NCBI GenBank assembly: GCA_037013685.1 | Contig: CM072892.1 | Span: forward strand, 16,683,501-16,747,500 | DNA length: 64,000 nucleotides | Source: Acridotheres tristis | Taxonomy: Eukaryota > Chordata > Aves > Passeriformes > Sturnidae | Direction: 5' to 3' | In this document: positions 62,701-64,000 of the stretch, in pieces | Position numbering within the stretch: the stretch's first letter is position 1 | How the letters are laid out: every line of letters begins with the position of its first letter | Made by a program: the position numbers and the translations under genes | The notes under the pieces: generated by a model | The model's input: the letters and a program-made list of their open reading frames with translations, nothing else | Databases searched by the model: none | What the model was told of the DNA's origin: nothing

Positions 62701-64000
62701 TGAAACTAAACTGGTATCAGTTGCAGTCCAGAAAGGTTCAAAAGAGATAATAATCTCTCAAATGCTGCAGGGTTGTTGTTTTAATTGTTAATTTGTGCAT
62801 GTTTTGACAGTAATCCCTGAATCTTGTGATGGTCTAGAGGTTCCCATGGTGCTGCTATAAGAAATTTTGGCAGATTCTGCAGTCCTCAGATCAACACTAG
62901 GAGGATTTACTCAAGAGCACATAATGCAGTTTTTCCTTTATTTCACACATCAGAACTTCAAGCCTATATAATTATTTTTTTAAATTTTAAATGTAAAATT
63001 AAATGGGCACTAAAGACTTGAGATCTAATCAATCTAAAAAAAGCTACTTTTTTTCTGCTGAGATTGAGGTTTTACAGAACACTTCCTCTTCTGTTTCACC
63101 TTGCTGTAAAAAAAGCTAATATGAAGAAAATGAGCAGTACTTCATTGTCCTGTGAGAAATTAATGGAGAAAAAAAGAAATTTGAACTACATTTTTGTTTT
63201 GTGTGTAATTGCAAAAGGAAAAATTAAAACTCATTTCTGCAGAGACCTGCTTATGTTTTACTTACCCCAAGTAAAACAAGCAGTTCTGTTACTTCAGAGT
63301 CGTTACTAAGGATGCATAAGATTTGCATAAATTTGGACTGTATTTCAGACTGTATTTCATTGTTCCTCCACAAAGTCCTCAAAGCTCCTAAATATCAGGT
63401 GCTGTGAATAAGCTACAGCAATTCAGCTAGACTATCCAATTCTTGCATGCTAGGAGTCATGTAGAGCGATGTCCAAACTCTCTTTGTATCCTTGCCTTAT
63501 ATTTGTTGACTTTACTAGGCACTAGCAATTATGGATTCTGTTCAAAATCACTAGTGGTGTTGCCTGATTTCACTGTATTGCAAGGACTGAAATTATCAAA
63601 CACCTGGGAAGTCAGCAGCTTCAACTCTAAGTCCTGCTTGGCCACAGGGAGGCTTCAAGCGTTGCTTTCATTCACCAGAGCTAAACCAACCTACATGAAC
63701 ACAAGGCTGGGACTGAGCCTGTTCTGCTCCTTCTTAGGGAACCGTGCCATGGTGACAGCTTAACAGGAGGAGACATGGAGCATGGACATAGAGCTGCCAG
63801 GGAAGTAATGATTGCGTTGCCTCCTCTTTCATTTTACCAGTATAGCAAGGTTCTGACACTTACAAATGCTGTTGAGGGGTCATCTTTCATCCCTGCCCTA
63901 GGAAAATAAGGTTCTTCACATGAATATGCTTCTGGAAAAACCATTCCTGTCAGCCCCCTAGGTTATCCCACAAGACAGCTGGCTCAGGTAGAAACCTGAG
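59796..64000 (-). other. Intron 1 segment, nothing assigned
   Basis: AT-rich sequence to the window edge. KCNK13 exon 1, which should be GC-rich with an M1 and first pore helix, is not here. Confidence 0.55.

Larger units (their letters stand above)
36555..64000 (-). other. KCNK13: KCNK13 intron 1 (partial, at least 27.4 kb)
   Basis: Everything upstream of the exon on the minus strand to the window edge should be intron. No minus-strand frame encodes the expected N-terminus, M1 or first pore helix, so exon 1 lies past 64000. The human gene also has a very long single intron (about 120 kb from memory). The interval holds one solo LTR, four CR1 pieces, microsatellites and a long hairpin, each listed separately. 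I see no other convincing exon. Confidence 0.8.

Overview
The window looks like avian nuclear DNA, probably from a passerine. It is AT-rich, mostly non-coding vertebrate sequence. It carries several decayed CR1 LINE 3' ends, two retroviral LTR-type repeats, and one unmistakable vertebrate exon. CR1 3' tails of this kind, ending in ATTCTATG-like repeats, are typical of birds, although turtles and crocodilians also carry them. The narrowing to passerine rests only on remembered similarity of one LTR tail to passerine repeats.

The single protein-coding element I can support is the last coding exon of KCNK13 (THIK-1, K2P13.1), a two-pore-domain potassium channel. It lies on the minus strand at 35662-36554. 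It encodes about 297 of the roughly 408 residues expected: the end of the first pore filter, M2, M3, the second pore with TIGFGD, M4 and the whole cytoplasmic tail. Exon 1 should hold the N-terminus, M1 and most of P1. I find no trace of it, so it lies beyond base 64000.

Layout. Positions 1 to about 33600 are downstream of KCNK13 and look intergenic: one CR1 tail near 2.8 kb, a GC-richer unassigned stretch near 24.2-24.9 kb, and an LTR-like element at about 26.1-27.2 kb with an internal 32-bp tandem repeat. Positions 33602-35661 are the probable 3' UTR. Its sense strand has a very strong G-quadruplex motif about 0.1 kb before the first canonical AATAAA. From 36555 to the end, at least 27.4 kb, is KCNK13 intron 1. 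It holds a 654-bp solo LTR with a perfect 6-bp target-site duplication, four CR1 pieces, several microsatellites and a 31-bp perfect inverted repeat.

The genes do not form a pathway here: there is one channel gene and its surroundings. I see no new enzymatic, defence or mobile system. The signals most worth checking are the three evenly spaced CTCF-like cores inside the LTR-like repeat, the 31-bp hairpin, the G-quadruplex in the presumed 3' UTR, and the IETD motif in the channel tail.
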